Assembly: GCA_035269015.1 (NCBI GenBank)
Contig: DATFJU010000019.1
Coordinates: 1 to 28,680, forward strand
Source of the DNA: JAIPJO01 sp035269015
GTDB lineage: Bacteria; Patescibacteriota; Patescibacteriia; Patescibacteriales; UBA12465
Direction of reading: 5' to 3'
DNA: 28,680 nucleotides
Numbering within the stretch: the first letter of the stretch is position 1; each line of letters opens with the position of its first letter. The notes below the pieces were generated by a model. The model was not told the DNA's origin. It saw nothing but the letters and a program-made list of their open reading frames with translations, and did no database searches. This document shows, piece by piece, positions 1 to 7,500 of this stretch. Position numbers and translations under genes: made by a program.

Positions 1-78
1 TAGCTCTCCCTCAAAATGCACATCAACCACCGCACCAATGATTTGCTTAATTTTTCCTTTTAGGTTTTGTTTTTCCAT
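1..78 (-). CDS. atpD: ATP synthase F1 subunit beta, N-terminal fragment
   Basis: Only the first 26 codons are inside the window; the gene runs off the left edge. The translation begins MEKQNLKGKIKQIIGAVVDV and goes on HFEGEL, which is the beta-barrel start typical of F1 beta (the I-G-A-V-V-D-V-x-F strand). Beta carries the catalytic ATP sites of F1. It follows atpG by 30 nt on the same strand, the normal gamma-beta order, so it belongs to the same operon. The catalytic P-loop lies outside the window and cannot be checked. The start ATG is the only one near the conserved N-terminus. Confidence 0.93.
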   Translation of the reverse strand, partial: MEKQNLKGKIKQIIGAVVDVHFEGEL

Positions 79-108
79 ATTATTATATATATTTCATTTT
101 TATGTAAA

Positions 109-1059
109 TTATTGTAAAGCATTAGCTCCGGCAGAAATTTCTGCAATCTCAGAAGTAATAGCTGATTGTCTAGCTTTATTATAATAAAGGGTTAACTCCT
201 CCACTAAATCATTAGCTGCATCAGTAGCTTTATTCATAGCTGACATTCTAGCACTATGTTCAGAAGCATTAGATTCAAGTAATGCTTGAAAAAGTTGCAC
301 CTCAATTAATCGTGGTAACATCTGATCTAATACTTCATTAGCGTTAGGTTCATAAGTAAAAACAAATCTTTCTTTTCCTTTCTTTAAATATTTATCTTCT
401 TTATTTTTAATAAATTCTTTATCTAAACCTACTTGAGGACTTTCACCAACAATTCCTAAATGATCATCTTTAGCATTAATATCAATTGGAAGTAACTGCT
501 TAATTCTAGGCACCTGCTTTACAGGACTAACAAAATCAGTATAAGCAACCATTATTTTATCATACTTTTTATTTAAAAAATCATCAATTACCAACTTTGC
601 TAATGATTGTACTTCTTTTATTTGATAAGCTGTATCATTTTTATCATATTGAGCACTGATATTATATTTATATCTACTATTTACAGCTAAACCTTTCTTT
701 CCTATAACAATAAAATCGGTATCAATATTACCATGCTTTATGATTAAATCTTTAGCTTTATTCAAAATAGCACTATTAAAACCACCACAAAGACCACGGT
801 TAGAAGAAAAAAGTACCATAGCTACTTTCTTAACTTCTTTACGTCCTTCAAGTAAAGAATGCAATTGTTTACTAGTATTTATTCCTTGAGTTAAATTCAA
901 AACAGTAGTCCAACTTAAATTAGCATAAGGACGAGTTTTTAACACTGCTTCAGTGGTTTTTCTCATCTTAGCAGCAGCTACCATTTCCATAGCTTTAGTA
1001 ATCTTTTTGGTACTAGTAACTGATTTTATTCTTCTTTGGATTTCTTTAGTATTAGCCAT
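109..1059 (-). CDS. atpG: ATP synthase F1 subunit gamma
   Basis: Central rotor shaft of F1, linking the c-ring to the catalytic head. The N-terminus (MANTKEIQRRIKSVTSTKKI, then TKAMEMVAAAKMRK) and the C-terminus (ARMSAMNKATDAANDLVEEL, ending ITSEIAEISAGANAL) are the two conserved helices that form the coiled-coil shaft. At 316 residues it is longer than the usual 285-290; the extra length appears to lie in the middle Rossmann-like part around residues 190-240, where a lysine-rich stretch sits. It is 7 nt downstream of atpA and 30 nt upstream of atpD. No Shine-Dalgarno sequence precedes the ATG. Confidence 0.96.
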   Translation of the reverse strand: MANTKEIQRRIKSVTSTKKITKAMEMVAAAKMRKTTEAVLKTRPYANLSWTTVLNLTQGINTSKQLHSLLEGRKEVKKVAMVLFSSNRGLCGGFNSAILNKAKDLIIKHGNIDTDFIVIGKKGLAVNSRYKYNISAQYDKNDTAYQIKEVQSLAKLVIDDFLNKKYDKIMVAYTDFVSPVKQVPRIKQLLPIDINAKDDHLGIVGESPQVGLDKEFIKNKEDKYLKKGKERFVFTYEPNANEVLDQMLPRLIEVQLFQALLESNASEHSARMSAMNKATDAANDLVEELTLYYNKARQSAITSEIAEISAGANALQ

Positions 1060-1066
1060 TTAAATA

Positions 1067-2623
1067 TTATTTATTTTCTTTATCCTCTTCCTCAGAAACC
1101 ATTAAATAATCTAAGGTATCTTTATAATCATTAATTGTTTTAACTAAACTTTTCTCTATATCTTCTTCTAATTTCCCAACTTCTTTAATTTTATCTAAAA
1201 CTTCTTTATTCATGTCATTTAAATACTGATATAATCCAAGTTCAAATTCACTTACCTTCTCTACTGGAACATTATCCATCAAACCATTGATTAAACTGTA
1301 GTATATAGCAATTTGATGGCTAACGTCAACTGGAGAATATTGATCTTGTTTTAGAATTTCCATAAGCCTCTTACCTCTCTCTAATTTCATTTTGGTTTCA
1401 TCATCTAAATCAGAACCAAACTGCGCAAAAGCAGCTAATTCTCTATATTGAGCAGCTTCCAATCTCATCTTACCAGCTACTTTCTTCATGGCCTTAATTT
1501 GAGCACTAGAACCTACACGAGAAACAGAAAGTCCTGCATTAATAGCTGGACGTTGTCCTTGATAAAACAAGTCTGGTTCTAAATATATTTGTCCATCAGT
1601 AATAGAAATAACATTAGTAGGAATATAAGCAGAAACATCTCCTGATTGTGTTTCAATAATAGGTAAAGCGGTAATAGATCCTCCACCAAAGTCAGGATTT
1701 AACTTACAAGCTCTTTCTAGTAATCTTGAATGAAGATAAAAAACATCTCCAGGATAAGCTTCACGTCCTGGCGGTCTTCTAAGTAAAAGAGATACTTCTC
1801 TATATGCTACAGCATGTTTAGATAAATCATCATATACCACTAAAACATCCTCACCTTTATCTAAAAAGTATTCCGCCATAGCAGTACCAGCATAAGGAGA
1901 AATATATAAAAGTGAAGCTGGGTCACTAGCACCTGCTAGCACTACTGTTGTATATTCCATAGCTCCTTCTTCTTCTAGCTTAGCAACAATATTAGCAATT
2001 TTTGATTCTTTTTGACCAATACCTACATAAATACATTTCATGTTCTTACCTTTTTGGTTGATGATAATATCAATAGCAATAGCTGTTTTACCAATTTGAC
2101 GATCACCAATGATAAGCTCACGTTGTCCTCTACCTACTGGAATCATGGCGTCAATTGGTTTAATACCAGTTTGTACTGGTTCACTTACAGATTCTCTAGT
2201 CATAACGCCAGGAGCAATCTTTTCAACTGGATAAAACTTTTCAGTTTTAATCTCACCTTTACCATCAAGAGGTTCTCCTAAAGGATTAAGCACCCTGCCA
2301 ATAACGTTTTCACCTACTGGTACTTCTAAAATTCTTTTTAGGGCTACCACTTCATCGCCCTCCTTTAAATCACCCATAGGTCCTAAAATAATAGCACCAA
2401 CTGAATCTTCATCTAAGTTTAAAGCTACTCCATAAACTGAACCAGTTTTAGTTTTAAACTCAAGCATCTCAGACATCATTGCCTCAGAAAGACCAGAAAT
2501 CCTAGCAATGCCGTCACCCACTTCAGTAACTAAACCAAAAGTTTTTTGTTCATCTTCTGCTTTAAAATTTTCTATTTGTTTTTTTAATTGTTCAACAATA
2601 AAATCTTTAGTATTGTTAGCCAT
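1067..2623 (-). CDS. atpA: ATP synthase F1 subunit alpha
   Basis: Non-catalytic nucleotide-binding subunit of the F1 hexamer. At 518 residues it is of normal length. The P-loop GDRQIGKT is at residues 173-180, the family signature around PAINAGLSVSRVGSSAQ is present with its arginine finger, and the C-terminal helical domain is complete. It lies 8 nt downstream of atpH and 7 nt upstream of atpG in the canonical order. The start at MANNTKDFIVEQLKKQIENF is the only reasonable one. The C-terminus has an acidic tail (SEEEDKENK). Confidence 0.97.
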   Translation of the reverse strand: MANNTKDFIVEQLKKQIENFKAEDEQKTFGLVTEVGDGIARISGLSEAMMSEMLEFKTKTGSVYGVALNLDEDSVGAIILGPMGDLKEGDEVVALKRILEVPVGENVIGRVLNPLGEPLDGKGEIKTEKFYPVEKIAPGVMTRESVSEPVQTGIKPIDAMIPVGRGQRELIIGDRQIGKTAIAIDIIINQKGKNMKCIYVGIGQKESKIANIVAKLEEEGAMEYTTVVLAGASDPASLLYISPYAGTAMAEYFLDKGEDVLVVYDDLSKHAVAYREVSLLLRRPPGREAYPGDVFYLHSRLLERACKLNPDFGGGSITALPIIETQSGDVSAYIPTNVISITDGQIYLEPDLFYQGQRPAINAGLSVSRVGSSAQIKAMKKVAGKMRLEAAQYRELAAFAQFGSDLDDETKMKLERGKRLMEILKQDQYSPVDVSHQIAIYYSLINGLMDNVPVEKVSEFELGLYQYLNDMNKEVLDKIKEVGKLEEDIEKSLVKTINDYKDTLDYLMVSEEEDKENK

Positions 2624-2631
2624 ATATTTAT

Positions 2632-3033
2632 TTATTTTAATAAGCTATTTTTTAACTGATTAAGGCGTGTTTTTAAACTAGCGTCAATTATCTTATCCCC
2701 ATATTTTAAAACTATTCCACCTATAATTTCTTTTTTTATATCAACTTTAAAGTCTAAACTTTCATCTTTATTTAAATCTTGTAAAGATTCTTTAATTTTT
2801 TTAAGCTCATCTGCTTCTATTTTTTGAGCAATACTTATATTTGCTTCTTTAATATTATATTTTTGATTATATAATTTCTGAAAATAATATAATATTTTAT
2901 CTATTTGATTTATTTGATTATTATTTTTTAACAACTCAGAAAACTTAGAAATAGACTCTTCTAAATTTTTTCCTTCTTTAGCCTCTGTAATCTCTAATAA
3001 TGTTAAGGCATATTGTTTAGCTGTTACTTTCAT
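2632..3033 (-). CDS. atpH: ATP synthase subunit delta (short form)
   Basis: Peripheral-stalk protein joining b to the top of F1. The N-terminus MKVTAKQYALTLLEI matches the start of delta/OSCP, and the C-terminus (KKEIIGGIVLKYGDKIIDAS followed by LKTRLNQL) is the diagnostic G-G-x-x-x-x-x-G-D-x-x-x-D-x-S segment. It is only 133 residues against about 175-180 in most bacteria. The shortening falls in the N-terminal helical bundle and linker. Position between atpF (1 nt gap) and atpA supports the call. The translation is continuous, so this looks like a compact form rather than a broken gene. Confidence 0.9.
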   Translation of the reverse strand: MKVTAKQYALTLLEITEAKEGKNLEESISKFSELLKNNNQINQIDKILYYFQKLYNQKYNIKEANISIAQKIEADELKKIKESLQDLNKDESLDFKVDIKKEIIGGIVLKYGDKIIDASLKTRLNQLKNSLLK

Positions 3034-3034
3034 A

Positions 3035-3529
3035 TTATTTTAGATCTTTAATAACTTCTTTAATAATTTTCTTATCTATTGTTGAATCTATTTTTTCTTT
3101 CATTACTCTTTCAACTGCTAAAACAACCAAGCCTGATATATCAGCTTTAATGCTCTTTAAAGTATCAGCTTTTTCTTGTTGAATCTTTTTCTTTTCAGCA
3201 TTAATAACCTGACCAACCTCTTCCTTAGCTTTATCTAAAATTGCCTGTTTTTTAGTTTCTGCTCTTTCTCTAGCTTCATCAATAATGTTTTGAGCTTCTT
3301 TCTTAGCTTCTACTATTACCACTCTTTCTTTTTCTTTAGCTTCACCAAGTTTTAATTCAGCACTTTTAGCATCTTGGACACCTTGAGAAACCTTTTCTCT
3401 TCTTTGTTTTAATAAATCAAGAATTGGTCTATAAGCAAAACGCCATAAAACAAATAATAAAATAGCAAAATTAAATAATTGCGCAAACAAGATTTTTAAA
3501 TTTATACCCAAGGCTTCTAAAAGTTCCAT
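3035..3529 (-). CDS. atpF: ATP synthase Fo subunit b
   Basis: Peripheral-stalk subunit. It has one transmembrane helix near the N-terminus (about residues 13-31, LKILFAQLFNFAILLFVLWR region) followed by a long charged helix rich in K, E and A, with the family pattern YRPILDLLKQRREKV directly after the membrane segment. At 164 residues it has normal length. There is a single b gene here and no b' copy. It starts after the hairpin that follows atpE and is 1 nt from atpH. Confidence 0.94.
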   Translation of the reverse strand: MELLEALGINLKILFAQLFNFAILLFVLWRFAYRPILDLLKQRREKVSQGVQDAKSAELKLGEAKEKERVVIVEAKKEAQNIIDEARERAETKKQAILDKAKEEVGQVINAEKKKIQQEKADTLKSIKADISGLVVLAVERVMKEKIDSTIDKKIIKEVIKDLK

Positions 3530-3560
3530 ATTGGTTTAATATTAATAAAAAATAAAGGAT

Positions 3561-3584
3561 GCTAACTCTAAAGTTAGAGTTAGC
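3561..3584 (-). promoter_or_regulatory. Intercistronic stem-loop between atpE and atpF
   Basis: Perfect 10-bp inverted repeat: arm 3561-3570 (gctaactcta), loop 3571-3574, arm 3575-3584 (tagagttagc). It begins 14 nt after the atpE stop codon. In the direction of transcription it is followed after a few bases by a T-rich stretch (TTTATTTTTTATT). It may act as a leaky terminator or as a 3' stabiliser, giving more atpE than atpF message. The structure is seen; the role is inferred. Confidence 0.75.
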
Positions 3585-3597
3585 AGGACTCTATCTT

Positions 3598-3825
3598 CTA
3601 TCCAAATAAAATGATCAGGGCAACTACTAAAGCATAAATTGCTGTAGATTCAATAATAGCCATGGCTACAAACATAAGTGGAGTTACTTTTCCTGAAGCT
3701 TCAGGATTTCTACCAATAGCTTCTAAAGCTTTAGAGGCAGCGATACCTTCACCAATACCAGGGCCAAGAGCTCCTAAACCAATTGCTAAACCAGCTGCTA
3801 AATATTTTACTGCTTCAATTTCCAT
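3598..3825 (-). CDS. atpE: ATP synthase Fo subunit c, likely Na+-type rotor
   Basis: Proteolipid that forms the rotor ring. It has two membrane helices joined by the polar loop GRNPEASGK (residues 38-46), in 75 residues. The ion-binding carboxylate is E59, in AIIESTAIYAL. It is followed by S60 and T61, with Y64 three residues later, and the first helix carries E26 in GPGIGEG. E-S-T plus Y is the Na+ signature known from Ilyobacter. A glutamate at the E26 position matches the two-carboxylate Na+ site described for Fusobacterium nucleatum. Na+ coupling is therefore inferred from residues. The stop is TAG. The gene is flanked by a 111-nt AT-rich spacer and a hairpin, both unusual in this tight operon. 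Confidence 0.95.
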   Translation of the reverse strand: MEIEAVKYLAAGLAIGLGALGPGIGEGIAASKALEAIGRNPEASGKVTPLMFVAMAIIESTAIYALVVALIILFG

Positions 3826-3936
3826 AATGATTTTAAGGAAAAAATTGCATTAATACTTTAAAGACAAATTTTTCCAATTATTATTATTTAAAATTATTAA
3901 TTATATATTATACTAATATACTATACTTATACCTTT

Positions 3937-4677
3937 TTATTCAAGTTCAACTTCCATTTCACTAGCCATTGAAATAAAGACTAGAGTTAAAACTGCAAAC
4001 ACAAACGCTTGCACTACTGCAGTTAAAAGACCTAAAAACATAAACGGTAGGGGAACAAAAAAAGGAAATAAAAACAGCATTACTGCCCCTAAAACCTCAC
4101 CAGCAAATATATTACCAAATAAACGAAAAGATAAAGATATAATTTTAGTAAACTCACCAATAAGTTCCATAATTCCTAGAAAAAACTGTAAGGGATTTTT
4201 AAAATTAATAAATCTACCTAAATACTTCCAAGGACCAGCCGTTGCTATCGCCACAACCTGTACAACCAGAACTGATATTAATGTCATTACTAAAACCATA
4301 CCATAATCAGACATTACAGCTCTAAACACTGAGACAATTTCACCACCTCTATTAATGGTAACAGCTGCCTGCCCAGGTATATATACTGCTAAGTTTGCAA
4401 CTAAAGCAAATATAAATATAGTAAAGACTAATGGAAATACTCTTCTAGCTTTTTTGCCTGGACCAATAATTGACTCTATAAATTCATAACTACCATCAAT
4501 TAACATCTCTAAAAAACTTTGAAATTTACCTGGAATCATCTTCAAATTTCTAGCCGGTAAAACAAATACTAAAATTAAAAAAAGACTAAGCACGAAAGAC
4601 CATAGTAATGTATTTGTTATCGGAAATCCTGCTATATTAAACAAGATATCTGGTGCTAAAGAAATGTTTAATTCCAT
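3937..4677 (-). CDS. atpB: ATP synthase Fo subunit a
   Basis: Stator channel subunit facing the c-ring. It is hydrophobic, 246 residues, with five or six predicted membrane helices. The essential arginine is R185 in SLSFRLFGNIFAGE, the most conserved motif of the family. The loop AVYIPGQ replaces the more common GLIPG. The start MELNISLAPDILFNI follows the upstream gene by 1 nt. It is separated from atpE by 111 nt of almost pure A/T, within which the TTGAAT at the end of atpB and a TATATT 18 nt later could form a weak internal promoter (weak evidence). Confidence 0.96.
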   Translation of the reverse strand: MELNISLAPDILFNIAGFPITNTLLWSFVLSLFLILVFVLPARNLKMIPGKFQSFLEMLIDGSYEFIESIIGPGKKARRVFPLVFTIFIFALVANLAVYIPGQAAVTINRGGEIVSVFRAVMSDYGMVLVMTLISVLVVQVVAIATAGPWKYLGRFINFKNPLQFFLGIMELIGEFTKIISLSFRLFGNIFAGEVLGAVMLFLFPFFVPLPFMFLGLLTAVVQAFVFAVLTLVFISMASEMEVELE

Positions 4678-4678
4678 A

Positions 4679-5008
4679 TTATTTATTTATATTCTGATTT
4701 TTTTCTGGGTTATCTTGTTCATCTTCTCTTGAACTTTCTTGTTTAGCTTTTTCTAAACTTTGATATTTATATTTATCAATCAATTTATTAATCATTTTTA
4801 TCTTTTTAAATAAAAGGATGTTAGTAACTATAAAAGCAATAAAAACTGAAATAATTAAAATTAGAGGTCCAGTATCAAGCCACTTATCAAAAAGCCATCC
4901 AATTCCTCCAATGATTAAAAGTGGACCAAAAATTGATGCGCTACTATAAGCAACAAAAGAAAGCGCTAATTGCTTAGCGTCTTGTTTGTGTGTTTGTTTA
5001 TCTTTCAT
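4679..5008 (-). CDS. AtpZ/AtpI-like ATP synthase assembly protein
   Basis: Small 109-residue membrane protein at the head of the operon. Two hydrophobic helices lie at about residues 14-38 and 47-67, with the short GGIGWLFDKWLDTGPLI turn between them. This is the pattern of the F0F1-ATPase gene-1 family (AtpZ/AtpI), which helps c-ring assembly and in some bacteria handles divalent cations. The C-terminus is a charged tail (about 30 residues rich in K, E, D, N). AtpZ and AtpI are hard to tell apart at this length, so no symbol is given. It is the first gene after the promoter at 5029-5056. Confidence 0.8.
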   Translation of the reverse strand: MKDKQTHKQDAKQLALSFVAYSSASIFGPLLIIGGIGWLFDKWLDTGPLILIISVFIAFIVTNILLFKKIKMINKLIDKYKYQSLEKAKQESSREDEQDNPEKNQNINK

Positions 5009-5028
5009 ATATATTGTTCAATATTTAT

Positions 5029-5056
5029 ATTGTAGCTGTGATAATGAAAATGTCAA
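5029..5056 (-). promoter_or_regulatory. Promoter of the ATP synthase operon
   Basis: On the minus strand TTGACA (5056-5051), a 16-nt spacer and TACAAT (5034-5029) form a near-consensus sigma-70 promoter. Transcription would start near 5022, giving a leader of about 14 nt before the first ATG. Confidence 0.75.
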
Positions 5057-5133
5057 GCATTAAAATTAAAATAAAAAAACTTTTATTGTAAATATTGTTA
5101 TGGTATGCCAATTTCTTTAGTAAAATAATTAAA

Positions 5134-5988
5134 TTATATACCAAAAAGTTTTTTAGCATTATCAGTTGTTATCTGAGCCACTTTTTCAACAGATATCTCC
5201 CTTATATCAGAAATATGTTTAGCTACATAATAAACTAAGGCGGGTTCATTTCTGTGCCCTCTATATGGTTCTGGGGTCATATAAGGCGTATCCGTTTCAA
5301 TCATTATTTTATCTAAAGGTACCTTTCTAATCAAATCATCCCATTGTTTACTGAAAGTAATAAGGCCTGTGAAAGAAATAATTAAACCTAAATTAAAATA
5401 CTTCCAAGCCAAATCTTCATCTCCTGAAAAGCAATGCATTACTCCCCAAGGTTTATTCTTAGGTATTAAGTCTTTATATTCATTTTTAAAATCTTGTAAA
5501 ATACTCAACATATCATCGTGAGCCTGTCGACAATGAATAATTACTGGCAAATCCTTTTTTCTTGCCAATATTAGTTGTTGATAAAAAACTTGTTTTTGCT
5601 TGTTTTTAACTTGCTCCACGTTGTCTTTTAAATTTATATGATAATAATCTAAACCAATTTCTCCAATAGCAACAATTTTTTTAAAGTCAGCTAGTTTCTC
5701 ATAGCTATCATAATTAAACTCCTCTGCTCTAGTTCTAAATTTATAATCTCCCTCATCTCCTTTATTTTCTGCCATAACATCTTCAAGGTGAACAGGATGT
5801 AAACCAATAGCTGCATATACGCCTTTTTCATATTTATTAGCATATTCTAAAGCTCTTTTGCTCGTTTTATACTGAGAGCCAACTATAATAATGCCTATAT
5901 TTTCTTTTAAGGTACGGCGAATAACATCATCTGCATCATCTTTAAAAGCAGAAAAATTAACATGTGCGTGTGTATCTATTAGTTTCAT
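5134..5988 (-). CDS. tatD: TatD family metal-dependent hydrolase (DNase)
   Basis: TIM-barrel metallohydrolase of the TatD family, with 3'-5' exonuclease or DNase activity in characterised members. Motifs in order are DTHAHVNF at the N-terminus (metal histidines), GLHPVHL, AIGEIGLDYY (metal Glu), VIIHCRQAHDD, MHCFSG and MIETDTPY (metal Asp). At 284 residues the length is normal. The frame is open 15 nt further upstream, but those codons fall in the T-run behind the 6003-6037 hairpin and the family begins at MKLIDTHAH, so the internal ATG is chosen. No clear promoter was found, so it may be read through the hairpin. Confidence 0.93.
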   Translation of the reverse strand: MKLIDTHAHVNFSAFKDDADDVIRRTLKENIGIIIVGSQYKTSKRALEYANKYEKGVYAAIGLHPVHLEDVMAENKGDEGDYKFRTRAEEFNYDSYEKLADFKKIVAIGEIGLDYYHINLKDNVEQVKNKQKQVFYQQLILARKKDLPVIIHCRQAHDDMLSILQDFKNEYKDLIPKNKPWGVMHCFSGDEDLAWKYFNLGLIISFTGLITFSKQWDDLIRKVPLDKIMIETDTPYMTPEPYRGHRNEPALVYYVAKHISDIREISVEKVAQITTDNAKKLFGI

Positions 5989-6002
5989 ATATAAAAAATA
6001 CA

Positions 6003-6037
6003 AAAATAAATAGCCGTGAATAACAGCTATTTATTTT
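6003..6037 (-). terminator. Terminator after the small acidic protein gene
   Basis: 12-bp inverted repeat (6003-6014 with 6026-6037, core aaataaatagc / gctatttattt) that starts 11 nt after the stop at 6049. On the minus strand it runs into a T-rich tract (TATTTTTTATAT) just before tatD. The stem is A/T-rich, so termination may be partial. Confidence 0.65.
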
Positions 6038-6048
6038 AGTCATTTAAT

Positions 6049-6279
6049 TTACCAAGTTTTCTCTTCTTCTTCACCGTCTTGAGAGCTATGATCTTCTCTC
6101 TCTTCTTCTGAATTATCATTTTCATTTATTTCAGGCTCAGAAACTGTAGTAGCTTCTTCTCTGTGCTCAACTTGTTCTTCAGGTTGAGAAACATTTTCTT
6201 GACTCTTGTCTTCTGAAATATTATCTGGCTGGCTTTCCTCTTTCTTTCCACCAAATAATTTTGTTAACCAATTTGCCAT
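6049..6279 (-). CDS. Small acidic protein of unknown function
   Basis: 76 residues. The N-terminal 13 residues (MANWLTKLFGGKK) could form a short amphipathic, basic helix. The rest is low-complexity and rich in E, S, D, Q and N, so likely disordered and strongly acidic. No family is recognised. It has its own near-consensus promoter and a terminator, so it is a monocistronic unit between dnaJ and tatD, which argues for a real gene. A peripheral membrane role is conceivable but is only a guess from the N-terminal helix. Confidence 0.7.
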   Translation of the reverse strand: MANWLTKLFGGKKEESQPDNISEDKSQENVSQPEEQVEHREEATTVSEPEINENDNSEEEREDHSSQDGEEEEKTW

Positions 6280-6313
6280 AGCATTTAGTTGATTAAGAAT
6301 TAAATCTACTTGT

Positions 6314-6341
6314 ATTGTAGCATTTAGTTAGTCTTTGTCAA
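6314..6341 (-). promoter_or_regulatory. Promoter of the small acidic protein gene
   Basis: Minus strand TTGACA (6341-6336), 16-nt spacer, TACAAT (6319-6314). These are the same two hexamers and spacing as the ATP synthase promoter. The leader would be about 30 nt. Confidence 0.75.
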
Positions 6342-6397
6342 TAAAATTAGATATTTTTTCATTATTTTTTCCTTTCTATAAATATTTATACCTATCT

Positions 6398-7489
6398 TTA
6401 GATATCCAGTTCTTTCACAGCTTCTTTTTGTTTTTTTGTTAAATTCTTAGGTGTTTTAACAAGTACCTTAACTAAGTGATCTCCTCTACCTCTGGATTGC
6501 AAATGATTTACACCTTTAGCTTTAAGTTTAAAAACAGTACCTGATTGCGCACCCTCAGGAATCTTTAGTATTACCTTACCATCAATTGTATCTACCTCTA
6601 CTTTATCTCCTAAAACTAACTGAGAAAACTTTAGTTCTTTTGTACTTCTAATATCATCTCCTTCTCTAGTAAAGTTAGCATGGTCATTAACTTTTATTTT
6701 AATAAATAAATCACCAGCGGGAGCTCCTTTAGGACCAGCCTCTCCTTGGCCAGACAATCTAATGCTTTGGCCAGTATCAATACCAGCAGGAATTTTAATA
6801 GTCAACTTAACCTTTTCCTGTCTTCTCCCCTCTCCATGACACTTCTTACAAGTTTGACTATATGTCTTACCCTCACCCTGACAATCTGGACATATAGCTC
6901 TAGCTTGCATATTTCCCAATATTGTTCTTTGAGTTGTAATTACCTCTCCTTTACCCTGACAAGTATCACAGGTCTTCACATCTGAGCCAGGCTCAGCTCC
7001 ACTACCTTCACAGTGATCGCAAACAACATTTTTCTTTAGTTCTATATTTTTCTCACTACCAAAAACAACATCTTCTAACTCTACTGCAATAGTCATTTGT
7101 AAATCGCTACCCCTAGCTTGAGATCTAGATCCTCCTCTAGCACCACCAAAACCAAAAATATCTCCCATACCAGAAAATATATCTCCTAAATCATCAAAGT
7201 CCATATTACCTTGAGAAAATCCTCCCATATCTTGCCACGAAGAATATCCTCCTGCGCCAGGGCCTTGACCTTGATCAAAGGTTGTTCCAAATTGATCGTA
7301 TTGTTTTCTTTTTTTCTCATTACCAAGTACCTGATAAGCTTCATTTATTTCTTTAAACTTAGCTTCATCACCGGTTTTTTTATCTGGATGATATTGATGT
7401 GCTTTTTTCCTAAAAGCTTTTTTTACATCATCAGAGCTAGAGCTTTTGTCCACCCCTAAAATATCGTAATAGTTTTTATTATTTGCCAT
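6398..7489 (-). CDS. dnaJ: Chaperone DnaJ (Hsp40)
   Basis: Co-chaperone that delivers substrate to DnaK and triggers its ATPase. The J domain is at residues 5-70 with the HPD tripeptide at 34-36, and is followed by a Gly/Phe-rich linker (about 75-125). The zinc-binding region has four CxxCxGxG-type repeats (CDHCEGSG, CDTCQGKG, CPDCQGEG, CKKCHGEG), and two beta-barrel substrate domains follow. It has 363 residues and is complete. It starts 11 nt after the DUF3467 gene and is the last gene of the heat-shock cluster. Confidence 0.96.
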   Translation of the reverse strand: MANNKNYYDILGVDKSSSSDDVKKAFRKKAHQYHPDKKTGDEAKFKEINEAYQVLGNEKKRKQYDQFGTTFDQGQGPGAGGYSSWQDMGGFSQGNMDFDDLGDIFSGMGDIFGFGGARGGSRSQARGSDLQMTIAVELEDVVFGSEKNIELKKNVVCDHCEGSGAEPGSDVKTCDTCQGKGEVITTQRTILGNMQARAICPDCQGEGKTYSQTCKKCHGEGRRQEKVKLTIKIPAGIDTGQSIRLSGQGEAGPKGAPAGDLFIKIKVNDHANFTREGDDIRSTKELKFSQLVLGDKVEVDTIDGKVILKIPEGAQSGTVFKLKAKGVNHLQSRGRGDHLVKVLVKTPKNLTKKQKEAVKELDI

Positions 7490-7500
7490 AAATAGTTTTC

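Noticed and set aside
5989..6003. Five-codon N-terminal extension of TatD (MYFLY)
   Set aside because: It lies in the T-run after the 6003-6037 hairpin, and the family begins at MKLIDTHAH.
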